The position numbers and the translations under genes are program-made. Shown piece by piece: positions 1 to 10,717 of a stretch of 64,000 nucleotides of DNA. Numbering within the stretch: the stretch's first letter is position 1; each line of letters opens with the position of its first letter. The stretch spans positions 33,505 to 97,504 of the forward strand of contig CAJPUR010000002.1 in NCBI GenBank assembly GCA_905381055.1, read 5' to 3'. Under the pieces are notes generated by a model. That model was not told where the DNA came from. It searched no databases and saw only the letters and a list, made by a program, of their open reading frames with translations. This stretch comes from an uncultured Flavobacteriaceae bacterium. GTDB taxonomy: Bacteria > Bacteroidota > Bacteroidia > Flavobacteriales > Flavobacteriaceae.

Positions 1-96
1 AAATATAAAAAACGGGTTAGAATTATTCCCAGAGATTCATACAATTATTTAAATTATAAATTTTATGATACCGAAAAAAAAATAATTAATTTTTAA
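1..96 (+). CDS. 3' end of an unidentified gene (partial)
   Basis: Only the last 31 codons of a plus-strand gene lie in the window, open from base 1 to a TAA at 94-96. The tail is basic and rich in Tyr and Asn (RIIPRDSYNYLNYKFYD). I do not recognise the family. A strong terminator follows 5 bases after the stop, so this gene ends its own transcription unit and is separate from recX. Confidence 0.55.
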   Translation, partial: KYKKRVRIIPRDSYNYLNYKFYDTEKKIINF

Positions 97-100
97 ATTA

Positions 101-133
101 AAAGCGGATGCTTAATTCATCCGCTTTTTTTAT
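101..133 (+). terminator. Rho-independent terminator
   Basis: A perfect 10-bp stem (AAAGCGGATG at 101-110 with CATCCGCTTT at 118-127) with a 7-base loop runs straight into a T tract. It closes the upstream partial gene. The stem also has an A tract on its left side, but no minus-strand gene ends here. Confidence 0.9.
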
Positions 134-158
134 TTAATACTTTTATTTTATTTAAAAA

Positions 159-629
159 ATGAAAAAATCAATTGAAAACATTTACAAAAAAATTTCATTG
201 TATTGTTCTTATCAAGAAAGATCTCACAAAGAAGTAATCCTAAAACTTTCTAAAAATAATCTAACTAAAAATGAGACTGATAAAATCATTACGAAATTAA
301 TTACTGAAAATTTTTTAAATGAAACGCGATATGCTATTGGATATGCAAGGGGTAAATTTAGAATAAAAAAATGGGGTAGAATAAAGATAATAAATAAACT
401 AAAACAACAAAATATTAGCCCTTGGAATATAAATAAAGCAATTAGTGAGATAGATAGTGACGAATATTCAGAGGCATTTGATTTATTATTCGAAAAGCTT
501 AATTTAAGATATAAGCATCTAAAAAATAGTTATCGCAAAAAAAAAATATTTTCAGTTTTATATTCAAAAGGATGGGAATATGAATTAATTATAAACTCAA
601 TAAATAATAAATTTAAAAAGTATAATTAA
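159..629 (+). CDS. recX: Regulatory protein RecX
   Basis: RecX binds RecA filaments and limits RecA activity. The 156-residue length and the N-terminal pattern (YCSYQERSHKEVILKL, near residues 15-30) followed by a second block (FLNETRYAIGYARGKFRIKKWG, about 52-73, given here as position and key residues F52, R57, Y58, W71) match the three-helix repeats of the RecX family. recA is not adjacent. The last 17 bases overlap the 3' end of the convergent TonB receptor gene. Identity is by family pattern; the symbol is fairly secure. Confidence 0.88.
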   Translation: MKKSIENIYKKISLYCSYQERSHKEVILKLSKNNLTKNETDKIITKLITENFLNETRYAIGYARGKFRIKKWGRIKIINKLKQQNISPWNINKAISEIDSDEYSEAFDLLFEKLNLRYKHLKNSYRKKKIFSVLYSKGWEYELIINSINNKFKKYN

Positions 630-2418
630 CCACTAGATTAAAATTTGATTTAGGCATTGGGACCAAATTAGTTTCATAATATTTTTCATTCAAAATATTA
701 TTGGCCAAAATTGAAAATTTCCATTTTGAATTTTCCCATTTAAATCCCAGATCCAAAACACTATAATTTTTATAATTTAGCCTTTCTGATTTTTTAAAAT
801 TTATAGAAGAACTAATTCTTTTACTTAATTTACTTGTAATTAAAAAAACAAAGTTGTTCTTATAAGAATTAATAGAATATTTAGAAAAATTAGAAATTGA
901 TTTTAAATCACTATCGTCGATAAAAGTATATCCTATATTAAGTTCATGAAATGTTTTAAAAAATTCAAAATTTATTCCAAAATCAAATTCAAATCCTGTA
1001 GTTTCAAGAGCTAAAATATTTCTAGCTTGCCATAAATCTTCCTCGAACTCCTTTACATAGTCTATCAGATTTTTTGAATTTCTTCCAAAAATTGATCCAT
1101 TAAAAGTTAATGAATTTTTGGAATATTTTATACCAAATTCGAAATTAGATGCTGACTCAGCATTTAAATTTTCATTTCCTATAGTCGTAATGTCGGTATA
1201 ATATAAATCAGTATATGTTGGAATTCTGTATGTATTAGCAAGATTTAAATAAAATTTAAATGAATTATTCATTTTATAACCGATTTCAATACCAGGGAAA
1301 AATCTATTACCAAAATCTGAATAAAGATTAAAAGAAGATCCTAAAATAATATCCATTCTTGAATCGAATAATAAAAATAAATGCTCAAAAAATAAATTAC
1401 TTACTAACCTCTTGTGATTACCTAAATTATTGCTTACAATATTTGTATTAGTTACGTCAATCCCAAATCCAGTTGTTCCAACCCTTGAAAAATAGCTGAA
1501 ATCCATACTTGCTCCAACTTTATTACTAATATGAAGATTTCTATAAACAGAAGGGTTATTTCTAATAAATATATATTCGTCTTGATGTCTTCTCCAAAAT
1601 ATTTTGGGTTTAAAAACAAAATTATTCTTTACTATTTTTGTTGTAAATGAAACTAGACTTCCTTGAGTCTCTTCATATTGATCTTTTGCTGATGGAGTTG
1701 CATAAAACCCATTTGCCCCAAAATTTCTTTCAGAAAAAAAACCCAAAAATTTTACACTTTTACCTAATATTTTTATGTCTGATTTTAATAAATAATTCTT
1801 ATTTATAAAATCAGTATTATATCTATATCCTTCAGAATCAGCATATGAATAATTGGCTAAAAAATTTTTTGTTACTAATACAGATTTTATCATCCGTTGA
1901 CTATATGATCCAGAATTTATCTCTAAAAAAGTTTTTGAATTTGAAATTTCTTTTGTTACTAAATTAATTGCTCCTGTGAATGCATTTTGACCATATATTC
2001 TTGATGCAGGACCTTTTATTATTTCAACTCGTTCAATCATTTCAATTGGAAGTAATAAGTTAAGACTATGATGACCGGTTTGGGGGTCATCCAATTTGAT
2101 TCCATCAATTAAAATCAAAGTCTGATCAAAAGTTCCTCCTCTTATATAAAGGTCAGCCTGCTGACCATTTATACCCCTTTGACGTATATCAATACCAGAG
2201 ATTTGCTTAAGTAATTCAATTATATTTTTAGGATTTCTTTTCTTAATTTCTGATGAAGAAATTATTTGAATACTTCTGGAATTTTCAGAAAAAGGGATGT
2301 CTATTCTGCCAGTATTTAAAATAATTTCATCTAAATTTTTAACAGCTATTGAATCAATTTGAGATTGAATATTAAAAGAAAAAAATAATATAAATATAAA
2401 TAAACAATTGCTCCTCAT
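613..2418 (-). CDS. TonB-dependent receptor, BtuB-like
   Basis: Outer-membrane importer powered by TonB. A signal peptide (about residues 1-20, ending near NIQSQ) precedes a plug domain (about 40-150) with the typical RGGTFDQTLILIDGI and IERVEIIKGPASRIYG stretches, then a barrel that ends in a terminal Phe (LVVNYTF), as outer-membrane barrels do. At 601 residues it is the short BtuB-like type without a carboxypeptidase-regulatory domain. The start lies only 13 bases behind atpC, so it may be read from the atpD promoter. The substrate (corrinoid, siderophore or other) cannot be read from the sequence. Confidence 0.88.
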   Translation of the reverse strand: MRSNCLFIFILFFSFNIQSQIDSIAVKNLDEIILNTGRIDIPFSENSRSIQIISSSEIKKRNPKNIIELLKQISGIDIRQRGINGQQADLYIRGGTFDQTLILIDGIKLDDPQTGHHSLNLLLPIEMIERVEIIKGPASRIYGQNAFTGAINLVTKEISNSKTFLEINSGSYSQRMIKSVLVTKNFLANYSYADSEGYRYNTDFINKNYLLKSDIKILGKSVKFLGFFSERNFGANGFYATPSAKDQYEETQGSLVSFTTKIVKNNFVFKPKIFWRRHQDEYIFIRNNPSVYRNLHISNKVGASMDFSYFSRVGTTGFGIDVTNTNIVSNNLGNHKRLVSNLFFEHLFLLFDSRMDIILGSSFNLYSDFGNRFFPGIEIGYKMNNSFKFYLNLANTYRIPTYTDLYYTDITTIGNENLNAESASNFEFGIKYSKNSLTFNGSIFGRNSKNLIDYVKEFEEDLWQARNILALETTGFEFDFGINFEFFKTFHELNIGYTFIDDSDLKSISNFSKYSINSYKNNFVFLITSKLSKRISSSINFKKSERLNYKNYSVLDLGFKWENSKWKFSILANNILNEKYYETNLVPMPKSNFNLVVNYTF

Positions 2419-2431
2419 AAAGAATTCTTAA

Positions 2432-2710
2432 CTAATCTGAGAGAATAATGACTTTATTTTTCTTCATCTCAATTGTACCTGATTTGATATTTAATTCAAT
2501 GATATTACTTTCGATCTTTTTAAAGTTATTTCCTAAATCTTTAGATTTATCAAAATTACCCTTTATTGTAACTTTTCCGAATTTTAAAGAAGAAATTATA
2601 GGAGCATGGTTTTCTAGTATTTGAAAATAACCATTTACTCCAGGCACAGAAATCATTTGAATTTCACCAGAAAAAATGATTTTATCAGGGGATATAATTT
2701 CTAAAAACAT
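2432..2710 (-). CDS. atpC: ATP synthase epsilon subunit
   Basis: Part of the F1 central stalk of the ATP synthase. The 92 residues cover only the N-terminal beta-sandwich (MFLEIISPDKIIFSGE, GYFQILENHAPIISSL). The C-terminal helical hairpin, which inhibits ATP hydrolysis in many bacteria, is missing. This short form is usual in Bacteroidota. It follows atpD by 3 bases, so the two are one transcript. The other ATP synthase subunits are not in the window, in line with the split atp loci of this phylum. Confidence 0.95.
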   Translation of the reverse strand: MFLEIISPDKIIFSGEIQMISVPGVNGYFQILENHAPIISSLKFGKVTIKGNFDKSKDLGNNFKKIESNIIELNIKSGTIEMKKNKVIILSD

Positions 2711-2713
2711 AAC

Positions 2714-4222
<1,509 letters not shown>

Positions 4223-4252
4223 TTAAAAATGTTAAAAAAAATTTTAATAATT

Positions 4253-4278
4253 CAAATATACTATATCTATCAAAGATA
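4253..4278 (-). promoter_or_regulatory. Two candidate -7 boxes for atpD-atpC
   Basis: On the minus strand, TATATTTG (4253-4260) and TATCTTTG (4271-4278) both fit the Bacteroidota -7 consensus TAnnTTTG. Expected transcript starts would lie about 25-50 bases before the atpD ATG. No -33 TTG sits at an ideal distance, so which box works is open. Confidence 0.55.
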
Positions 4279-4496
4279 CTTAGAGTATTTTTAATTTTTT
4301 TTCAAGTTTTTTAAATGGAATAAAGATTAGATTATTTTATATAGTAATAGTTATTTATTATAGATAACATAATTATCATAATAATTTATTATATATTAAC
4401 TTTTTATACTTATTAAAGGTTTCTTTATTAATTTATATTTAATATATAATAGTTTTAAATTATTATAAATTTAATTCAATAGTTTTAATCTATTAT

Positions 4497-4527
4497 TTGA
4501 TTTAATTAAAAAGAGTTTGTAAATTTG
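4497..4527 (+). promoter_or_regulatory. Promoter of the YpdA-like gene, nearly leaderless
   Basis: TTG at 4497-4499 and TAAATTTG at 4520-4527 are 20 bases apart, a textbook Bacteroidota -33/-7 pair. The -7 box ends only 5 bases before the ATG at 4533, so the transcript should start at or next to the start codon. Confidence 0.65.
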
Positions 4528-4532
4528 TTTAA

Positions 4533-5510
4533 ATGTATGATCTAATTATTATTGGTGGTGGTCCAATTGGGCTTAACTGTGGAATTGAGGCTGAAAAAAA
4601 TAATCTAAAATATTTAATTTTAGAAAAAGGCATGTTAGTTAATTCATTGTTTAATTACCCGCAAAACATGACTTTTTTTTCAACTTCAGATAAACTAGAA
4701 ATAGGTAATATTCCATTTATTTCTCAAAATAATAAACCAACTAGGGCTGAAGCTTTAGAATATTATCGAAGAGCAGCAGCATCATGGAATCTAAATATTA
4801 ACCTATACGAAGAAGTAAAATCAGTAGAAAAAAATGATTCAATATTTGAAATAAATTCAAACAAAAGAAAATATTTAACTAAAAATATAATTTTAGCAAC
4901 TGGATTTTACGATTTTCCATATTTATTAAATATTCCTGGGGAAAGATTAAGTAAAGTTACTCATTATTACAAAGAGCCTCACCCATACTACAACATGGAT
5001 ATTGCAATAATAGGCTCTGCTAATTCTGCGGTTGATGTTGCACTGGAAACATATAGAAAAGGGGCTAAGAGTGTCAGTCTAATAATAAGAGAAAATAAAA
5101 TTGGCTCCAATGTGAAATATTGGGTCAAACCTGATATCGAAAACAGAATTAAAGATGGCTCCATAATAGCCTATTATAAATCAAATGTTATAGAAATTTT
5201 TGAGGAATCAATAATAATTAAAACCGGAAATAAAACTTTTTCAATTCCTAATGATTTTGTAATTGCAATGACAGGGTATAAACCAAATTATTCACTAATA
5301 AAAATGCTAGGAATTAAATTAAAAAATGATAAATATAATACTCCTGTTTACGATGAATCAACTATGGAAACAAACAAAAAAAATATTTATATTGCTGGAG
5401 TTGTATGTGGGGGACTAAAAACAAATAAATGGTTTATTGAAAATTCAAGAGTGCATGCAGAAATAATTATCAAAAACTTAAATAAAAAAGTTAAATTAGA
5501 ATCAATTTGA
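4533..5510 (+). CDS. ypdA: YpdA-like FAD-dependent disulfide reductase
   Basis: A flavoprotein of the thioredoxin-reductase fold. FAD-binding GGGPIG is at residues 8-13, a second nucleotide-binding site (IAIIGSANSAVDVALE) lies near 157-172, and a C-terminal FAD motif (NIYIAGVVCGG) near 284-294. There is no CxxC redox pair in the position used by thioredoxin reductase, which points to the YpdA/Bdr family, proposed to reduce bacillithiol disulfide. The start is fixed because the FAD motif begins at residue 8. Whether this organism makes bacillithiol is not shown here. Gap to glycerate kinase is 46 bases. Confidence 0.8.
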   Translation: MYDLIIIGGGPIGLNCGIEAEKNNLKYLILEKGMLVNSLFNYPQNMTFFSTSDKLEIGNIPFISQNNKPTRAEALEYYRRAAASWNLNINLYEEVKSVEKNDSIFEINSNKRKYLTKNIILATGFYDFPYLLNIPGERLSKVTHYYKEPHPYYNMDIAIIGSANSAVDVALETYRKGAKSVSLIIRENKIGSNVKYWVKPDIENRIKDGSIIAYYKSNVIEIFEESIIIKTGNKTFSIPNDFVIAMTGYKPNYSLIKMLGIKLKNDKYNTPVYDESTMETNKKNIYIAGVVCGGLKTNKWFIENSRVHAEIIIKNLNKKVKLESI

Positions 5511-5556
5511 TAAATATCTAATCAAATAATATTTATTAATTTTTAAAATCTAAAAA

Positions 5557-6693
5557 ATGCATGTTTTAATTTCTCCTGACTCATACAAAGAAAACATTGA
5601 TGCAAACGCAGTAGCTTTAGCTATAAATTCTGGAATTAAAACTAGAGCCCCAAAAATAAGCACTAAATTATTACCAATGTCAGACGGCGGAGAAGGAGCA
5701 ATAGAATTATTACAATCCCTAGAGCTCGGGACAAAAATTTCTTGCCCTACTTTTGATCCATTAATGAGACCTATACAATCTGAATATTTTTTATTTAAAG
5801 ATAAAAAAAAGGCTTGGATTGAATTATCTAAAAGTGCAGGTATAGATTTATTAAAAGAAAAAGATAAAGACCCTAAGAAAACTACTACTTATGGAGTCGG
5901 AGTTATAATTAATCATGCAATTAAAAAAGGGTGCAAAGATATAATACTTGGAGTTGGAGGAAGTGCAACAAATGATGGTGGAACAGGCCTATTATCTGCT
6001 CTTGGATTTAATTTCCTGGATAATAAAAACAACTCTATTCCTTATGGTGGAATGGGATTAAATTCATTATCTAAAATAGATCCAATAAAAAATAAAAAAT
6101 TAAAGAATATTTCAATTACTATTGCATGTGATGTTGATAATCCACTTTTAGGGAGCAATGGTTCAGTTGAGGTGTTTTCAGAACAAAAAGGAGCAACTAA
6201 AAAAGATAAAATTATTTTAGAAAGAGCCTTGAAAAAGTTTTCACTAACTGTAAAAAAATATTTTTATAAAGATATAAGTTCATTAAAAGGAGGTGGCGCT
6301 GCAGGGGGAATTGCTGCAGGAATGTTTGGAATTCTTAATTCTAAAATTGAAAATGGTTTTTCAATTTTATCTAAATTATCAAATCTTGAAAATGAAATAA
6401 AAAAGGCTGATTTAATAATTACAGGGGAAGGTAAAATTGATGGTCAAACTATTAATGGTAAAGTCCCTTTAGGTATTGCGAAAATTGCAAAAAAATATGA
6501 CAAGCCTGTCATATGTATCGCTGGAATAATTGAACCACCAATTGAAAATCTTTATAAAAATGGGATATCAGGAATTTTTTCTATTCAACAAGGGCCAATC
6601 TCAAAAAAAAAATCATTTGAATCTTCAGAGCTTTTAATTAAAAACTGTACTGAGAGAATAATTGATTTTTATAAGAATTTATTACAATTATGA
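5557..6693 (+). CDS. Glycerate 2-kinase (GarK/GlxK type)
   Basis: Phosphorylates D-glycerate with ATP to 2-phosphoglycerate, which enters glycolysis. The family hallmarks are clear: ISPDSYKE near the N terminus, LPMSDGGEGAIELL about residues 39-52, GVGGSATNDGGTGLLSALGF about 132-151, and LIITGEGKIDGQTINGK about 287-303. Length 378 is normal. Its TGA overlaps the ATG of the GntP permease (ATGA), so the kinase and transporter are translationally coupled and the permease probably brings in glycerate or a precursor. Confidence 0.93.
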   Translation: MHVLISPDSYKENIDANAVALAINSGIKTRAPKISTKLLPMSDGGEGAIELLQSLELGTKISCPTFDPLMRPIQSEYFLFKDKKKAWIELSKSAGIDLLKEKDKDPKKTTTYGVGVIINHAIKKGCKDIILGVGGSATNDGGTGLLSALGFNFLDNKNNSIPYGGMGLNSLSKIDPIKNKKLKNISITIACDVDNPLLGSNGSVEVFSEQKGATKKDKIILERALKKFSLTVKKYFYKDISSLKGGGAAGGIAAGMFGILNSKIENGFSILSKLSNLENEIKKADLIITGEGKIDGQTINGKVPLGIAKIAKKYDKPVICIAGIIEPPIENLYKNGISGIFSIQQGPISKKKSFESSELLIKNCTERIIDFYKNLLQL

Positions 6694-8015
6694 TTTTATC
6701 TCTATTTATATTAGTGATATGTATAATTTGGATAATTGTTGGATCTACTTATTTAAAAATTCATCCCTTTTTAGTTTTACTTTCAGCAAGTATTTTCCTT
6801 GCATTTGGTATTGGAATACCAAGTGAAGAAATTGGAAAACTAATTGGAAGAGGATTTGGAAGAACATTTGAAAGCATTGGTTTATTGATAATTTATGGGA
6901 CTATTATAGGTGTTATTCTTGAAAAATCAAATGCCACAAAATCAATTGCAAATAAAATCATTAAATCTGTTTCCAATTTACCTATCCCCTTTGTAGTAAG
7001 TTTTATTGGTTATATTGTATCAATTCCTGTTTTTTGTGATTCTGCATTTGTTATTTTAAACTCATTGAATAAGTCTCTATCTGAAAAAACTAAAACTCCT
7101 TTGGTTTCACTAACAGTGGCTCTTTCTACTGGATTATATGCTCCACATGTACTTATACCCCCAACACCTGGGCCCCTAGCTGCAGCTGCTAATCTTGAAT
7201 TAAAAAATATTTTTCTACTAATTTTAATTGGTGGAATTGTATCTTTTTTATTGATTATTATTGGTGCAATTTATGCTAATTTTTTATCTAAAAGTAAAAA
7301 TACAAATAACTTAAATCATCAAGAATTCAAAAATGAACTTGACATTGATATCGATTTACCCAGTTTTAAATTATCAATTGCCCCTATTGTTATACCTATA
7401 GTCTTAATGGGTATTGGAACCATTTTTAGTTCTTATATTGAATATGCTTTAATTGACTTCATAACTCAACCTTCAATTGCACTAATGATTGGTATGATAT
7501 TTTCTTTTTTTTTATTAAAAAATAAAAACTTTAAAAAACTAGATGAATTTATAAAACAGGGTATTGTTAATGCTGCTCCAATCTTAATATTAACTGGAAT
7601 GGGTGGAACACTTGGAATTATAATCCAACAGCTTCCGATTGATTCTTATTTAGAAAAAATATCAATTAATCCACAATTTGGCATAATACTTCCATTTTTA
7701 ATTGCTGCTGCACTTAAAACTACTCAAGGGTCATCAACAGTTGCAATAATTACCACATCTTCTATTTTTTTTCCTTTATTACCAATAATTGGTATGGATA
7801 ATGAACTGGGTAAGGTCTGGGTTATAGTTTCTTTAGGTGTTGGTTCAATGACTGTATCACATGCAAATGACTCTTATTTTTGGATTGTTTCTCAAATGGG
7901 AGGATTAGATATTAAAACTGCATACAAGACACACACTTTTGCTACATTTATTCAAGGAATATCTGGATTAATAATTATACTTTTAATGTATAATTTTTGG
8001 AAAATTATATTTTAG
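6690..8015 (+). CDS. GntP-family permease, probably glycerate or gluconate:H+ symporter
   Basis: A 441-residue inner-membrane protein with about 12 hydrophobic segments. GntP-type signatures include LYAPHVLIPPTPGPLAAA (about residues 149-166) and the C-terminal GSMTVSHANDSYFWIVSQ region. GntP members take up gluconate and related sugar acids with protons. The 4-base overlap with glycerate kinase favours glycerate as the substrate; that is inference. A second GntP gene lies at 49949. Confidence 0.88.
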   Translation: MILSLFILVICIIWIIVGSTYLKIHPFLVLLSASIFLAFGIGIPSEEIGKLIGRGFGRTFESIGLLIIYGTIIGVILEKSNATKSIANKIIKSVSNLPIPFVVSFIGYIVSIPVFCDSAFVILNSLNKSLSEKTKTPLVSLTVALSTGLYAPHVLIPPTPGPLAAAANLELKNIFLLILIGGIVSFLLIIIGAIYANFLSKSKNTNNLNHQEFKNELDIDIDLPSFKLSIAPIVIPIVLMGIGTIFSSYIEYALIDFITQPSIALMIGMIFSFFLLKNKNFKKLDEFIKQGIVNAAPILILTGMGGTLGIIIQQLPIDSYLEKISINPQFGIILPFLIAAALKTTQGSSTVAIITTSSIFFPLLPIIGMDNELGKVWVIVSLGVGSMTVSHANDSYFWIVSQMGGLDIKTAYKTHTFATFIQGISGLIIILLMYNFWKIIF

Positions 8016-8030
8016 TAACCATTAAAAAAC

Positions 8031-9167
8031 ATGAATATGTTAAAGAATGAAGGAGTTGAAGTTTCATGGTTTGCGCCTTTATGTAACGGTGATGATGAAT
8101 TCTTAGGTGAACATAACCCAAAATATAAAAGTAATTGGGTTAATACCATGAAAATTGTTAAGACTGCAGATAAATTAGGATATAAGAACATCCTACTCCC
8201 ATCTTCATATCAAGTTGGACAAGATACTCTTACATTTGCATCAGCGATAGCACCAATGGTTAAAAATATAAATTTACTGATAGCTATTCGTTGTGGAGAA
8301 ATTCATCCTCCAATGCTTGCAAAAGCAATTGCAACTTTAGATCATATATTAGAAGGAAAACTTACTATAAATATTATTTCATCAGACCTTCCAGGCACTA
8401 AATTAAGTTCAAAAGAAAGATATTTAAAATCTAAGGAAGTTATTGAAATTTTAAATCAAAGCTGGACAAAAAATAAAATTGATTTTAAAGGGGATTTTTA
8501 TAATCTTCAAATCCCCTCTGATCCTGTAAAACCTTATCAAAAAGGTGGTCCCTTACTTTATTTTGGAGGCTATTCACCAAAAGGAATTGACTTATGTGCA
8601 AGATATTGTAATGTATATTTAATGTGGCCTGAAACAGAAACTAGGCTAAAAAAAATGATTTATAAAATGAAAAAAAAAGCTGCTGGTTATAATCGTCAAA
8701 TAGCTTTTGGTTTAAGAATACACGTAATAGTTCGAAAAACTGAGCTGGAAGCAAAAAAATATGCTAAAAAATTAATTTCCAAGCTTGATATTGCTAAAGG
8801 AGAAGAAATAAGAAACCGCTCACAGGATTCAAAATCTATTGGTGTCTCAAGGCAAAAAGAAATGAGACTACTCTCGGATGAAAACTATTATTTGGAAGAT
8901 AATATATGGACTGGAATCGGTCTAGCTAGATCTGGATGTGGAGCAGCAATTGTTGGTAATCCTGAACAAGTTTTAAATAAAATTAATCGATACATTGATA
9001 TGGGAATTAAATCATTCATTTTATCTGGTTATCCTCATAAAAAGGAAGCCGAATTATTTGCTAAATTTGTTCTCCCTAAAATAAAAAATATATCTCTCCC
9101 TGTGGTTTTTAATCGAATCCCTAAAAAAACTCCAAATACTCCCTTAGCTAATGGTAAAAGAAACTAA
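8031..9167 (+). CDS. SsuD-like FMNH2-dependent alkanesulfonate monooxygenase
   Basis: A luciferase-like monooxygenase of 378 residues, the same length class as E. coli SsuD (about 380). From recalled SsuD sequence, the Arg-x-His pair (here R229, H231 in GLRIHVIVR), the Arg of the mobile loop (R300 in GLARSGCG) and the active-site Tyr (Y334 in SGYPH) line up; the SsuD active-site Cys does not. SsuD splits sulfonates into an aldehyde and sulfite using reduced flavin. No SsuE flavin reductase or SsuABC importer is adjacent. It lies 15 bases after GntP and 11 before the symporter, so it is in the same operon. Confidence 0.85.
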   Translation: MNMLKNEGVEVSWFAPLCNGDDEFLGEHNPKYKSNWVNTMKIVKTADKLGYKNILLPSSYQVGQDTLTFASAIAPMVKNINLLIAIRCGEIHPPMLAKAIATLDHILEGKLTINIISSDLPGTKLSSKERYLKSKEVIEILNQSWTKNKIDFKGDFYNLQIPSDPVKPYQKGGPLLYFGGYSPKGIDLCARYCNVYLMWPETETRLKKMIYKMKKKAAGYNRQIAFGLRIHVIVRKTELEAKKYAKKLISKLDIAKGEEIRNRSQDSKSIGVSRQKEMRLLSDENYYLEDNIWTGIGLARSGCGAAIVGNPEQVLNKINRYIDMGIKSFILSGYPHKKEAELFAKFVLPKIKNISLPVVFNRIPKKTPNTPLANGKRN

Positions 9168-9178
9168 TTCTCAATGAG

Positions 9179-10717
9179 ATGATAGACATATTTATTGTAT
9201 TAATATATTTCCTAGTTGTTTTTCTTTCAGCTTTTTCATTCAAATCTAAAAATATGACTAGTGAAGAATATTTCCTTAGTTCTAGAAATTTAAAATGGCC
9301 CTCCATTGCTATTTCAACTATAGCAACAAATATTCAAGGATATCAATTCCTTGGAATGATGGGATCAGCATATTTATTTGGAATAGCTCAGGCAAGTCTT
9401 GAAATTAATGCAATCCAAGGATTATTTATTGCTGCTTTTATTTTTGTGCCATTTTTTTTGAAAGAAAAAATTTTTACTATATCCCAATTTATTAAAATTA
9501 AACTTGGAAAAAGTCTATCATACACCTACTCATTAACTTACTTATTATTTTATTCTACAATTACAATAGGTGCAGCTCTATTTTGGGGAGCTTATGCTGC
9601 TGATGCAGTTTTTAATGAGGAATTAAGTTTTATTAGCGAAAGTAGAATTATAAGGATAGGCATATTAATAATCTTTCTTGGATTTTTTTCTGCTATATAC
9701 ACATATTTTGGGGGCCTTTCGGCAGTTGTAAAAACTGATATAATTCAATTTACAATTTTAACACTAGGAGGATTACTCATTTTAGGGGTAACTTTGTATC
9801 ATCTTGGAGGATGGAATAAGTTATATGAATTATCTCCTGAGAAAATGCATTTATTTCTTCCCTCTGATCATGAATTCTTACCATGGACTCACATTCTTGG
9901 ATTATTTTTTTTAAATATAAATTACTGGTGTGGTAATCAAATTGTAATGCAAAGATCTATTGCTGCAAAAACTTTAGGTCACGCACAAACAGGCCTTATG
10001 GTCGGGGGACTTCTTAAATACTTAATGGCACTTATAATAATAATACCTGGAGTTGCTCTTTACAATCTTAATCCTGAATTATTTTCTGAACCAGATATTG
10101 CTTATCCATATATAATTAAAAATTATATCCCAGTAGGACTAAAAGGAATTATTTTATGTGGATTGTTCGCTTCGCTTATGAGTACAGTTGATTCTACATT
10201 TAATTCAATTGCTACGCTTTGGTCAATTGATATATATAGCCAGTTTATTAATAAAAGAGCTACTTCTTTAGAACAGATTAATGCAGGGAAAAAATCTATA
10301 ATAGTTAGTCTTTTCTCCGGTTTAACTATGAGTTTTATTTTTTTAAATATAAAATTCAATAGTCCTGAAATTGCATTTACCCATACTCTTAATGAGTTAA
10401 GGTATGTAATTTTTAGTGGACTAATATTATTAATTTGTTTGACAATTCTTTTAATTAAACCAAAAAGTAAAACAATTTTAATTTGTTTTGTATCAACCAT
10501 GCTTACATATATTTTTATAAAAGTATTATTCCCGGAAATTAATTATTTTTTAAGAACTTTTATATCGGTTTCAGTTTGGCTATTGATTTCAATTTTAATT
10601 AATATAAATAGCCTAAATTCATTTAAAAATATTTTTGTTTATCATTCAATAAAGCATAGGAATTTTGGTTTAGCGGTTGTAATTAGTTTAATTATAGTTA
10701 ATATAATTTTTAGATGA
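9179..10717 (+). CDS. Sodium:solute symporter (SSS family)
   Basis: A 512-residue protein with about 13 membrane segments. The N-terminal FKSKNMTSEEYFLSSRNLKWP and the later TYFGGLSAVVKTDIIQF stretch (about residues 175-191) are typical of SGLT-like sodium symporters, with STVDSTFNSIATLWSIDIY near 336-354. The substrate is unknown; sugars, organic acids or sulfonates are all possible in this operon. Its stop overlaps the start of the next gene by 4 bases. Confidence 0.88.
   Translation: MIDIFIVLIYFLVVFLSAFSFKSKNMTSEEYFLSSRNLKWPSIAISTIATNIQGYQFLGMMGSAYLFGIAQASLEINAIQGLFIAAFIFVPFFLKEKIFTISQFIKIKLGKSLSYTYSLTYLLFYSTITIGAALFWGAYAADAVFNEELSFISESRIIRIGILIIFLGFFSAIYTYFGGLSAVVKTDIIQFTILTLGGLLILGVTLYHLGGWNKLYELSPEKMHLFLPSDHEFLPWTHILGLFFLNINYWCGNQIVMQRSIAAKTLGHAQTGLMVGGLLKYLMALIIIIPGVALYNLNPELFSEPDIAYPYIIKNYIPVGLKGIILCGLFASLMSTVDSTFNSIATLWSIDIYSQFINKRATSLEQINAGKKSIIVSLFSGLTMSFIFLNIKFNSPEIAFTHTLNELRYVIFSGLILLICLTILLIKPKSKTILICFVSTMLTYIFIKVLFPEINYFLRTFISVSVWLLISILININSLNSFKNIFVYHSIKHRNFGLAVVISLIIVNIIFR

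Noticed and set aside
10123..10500. 125-codon open frame antisense to the sodium symporter
   Set aside because: Fully inside a well-supported gene, no promoter and no recognisable motif.
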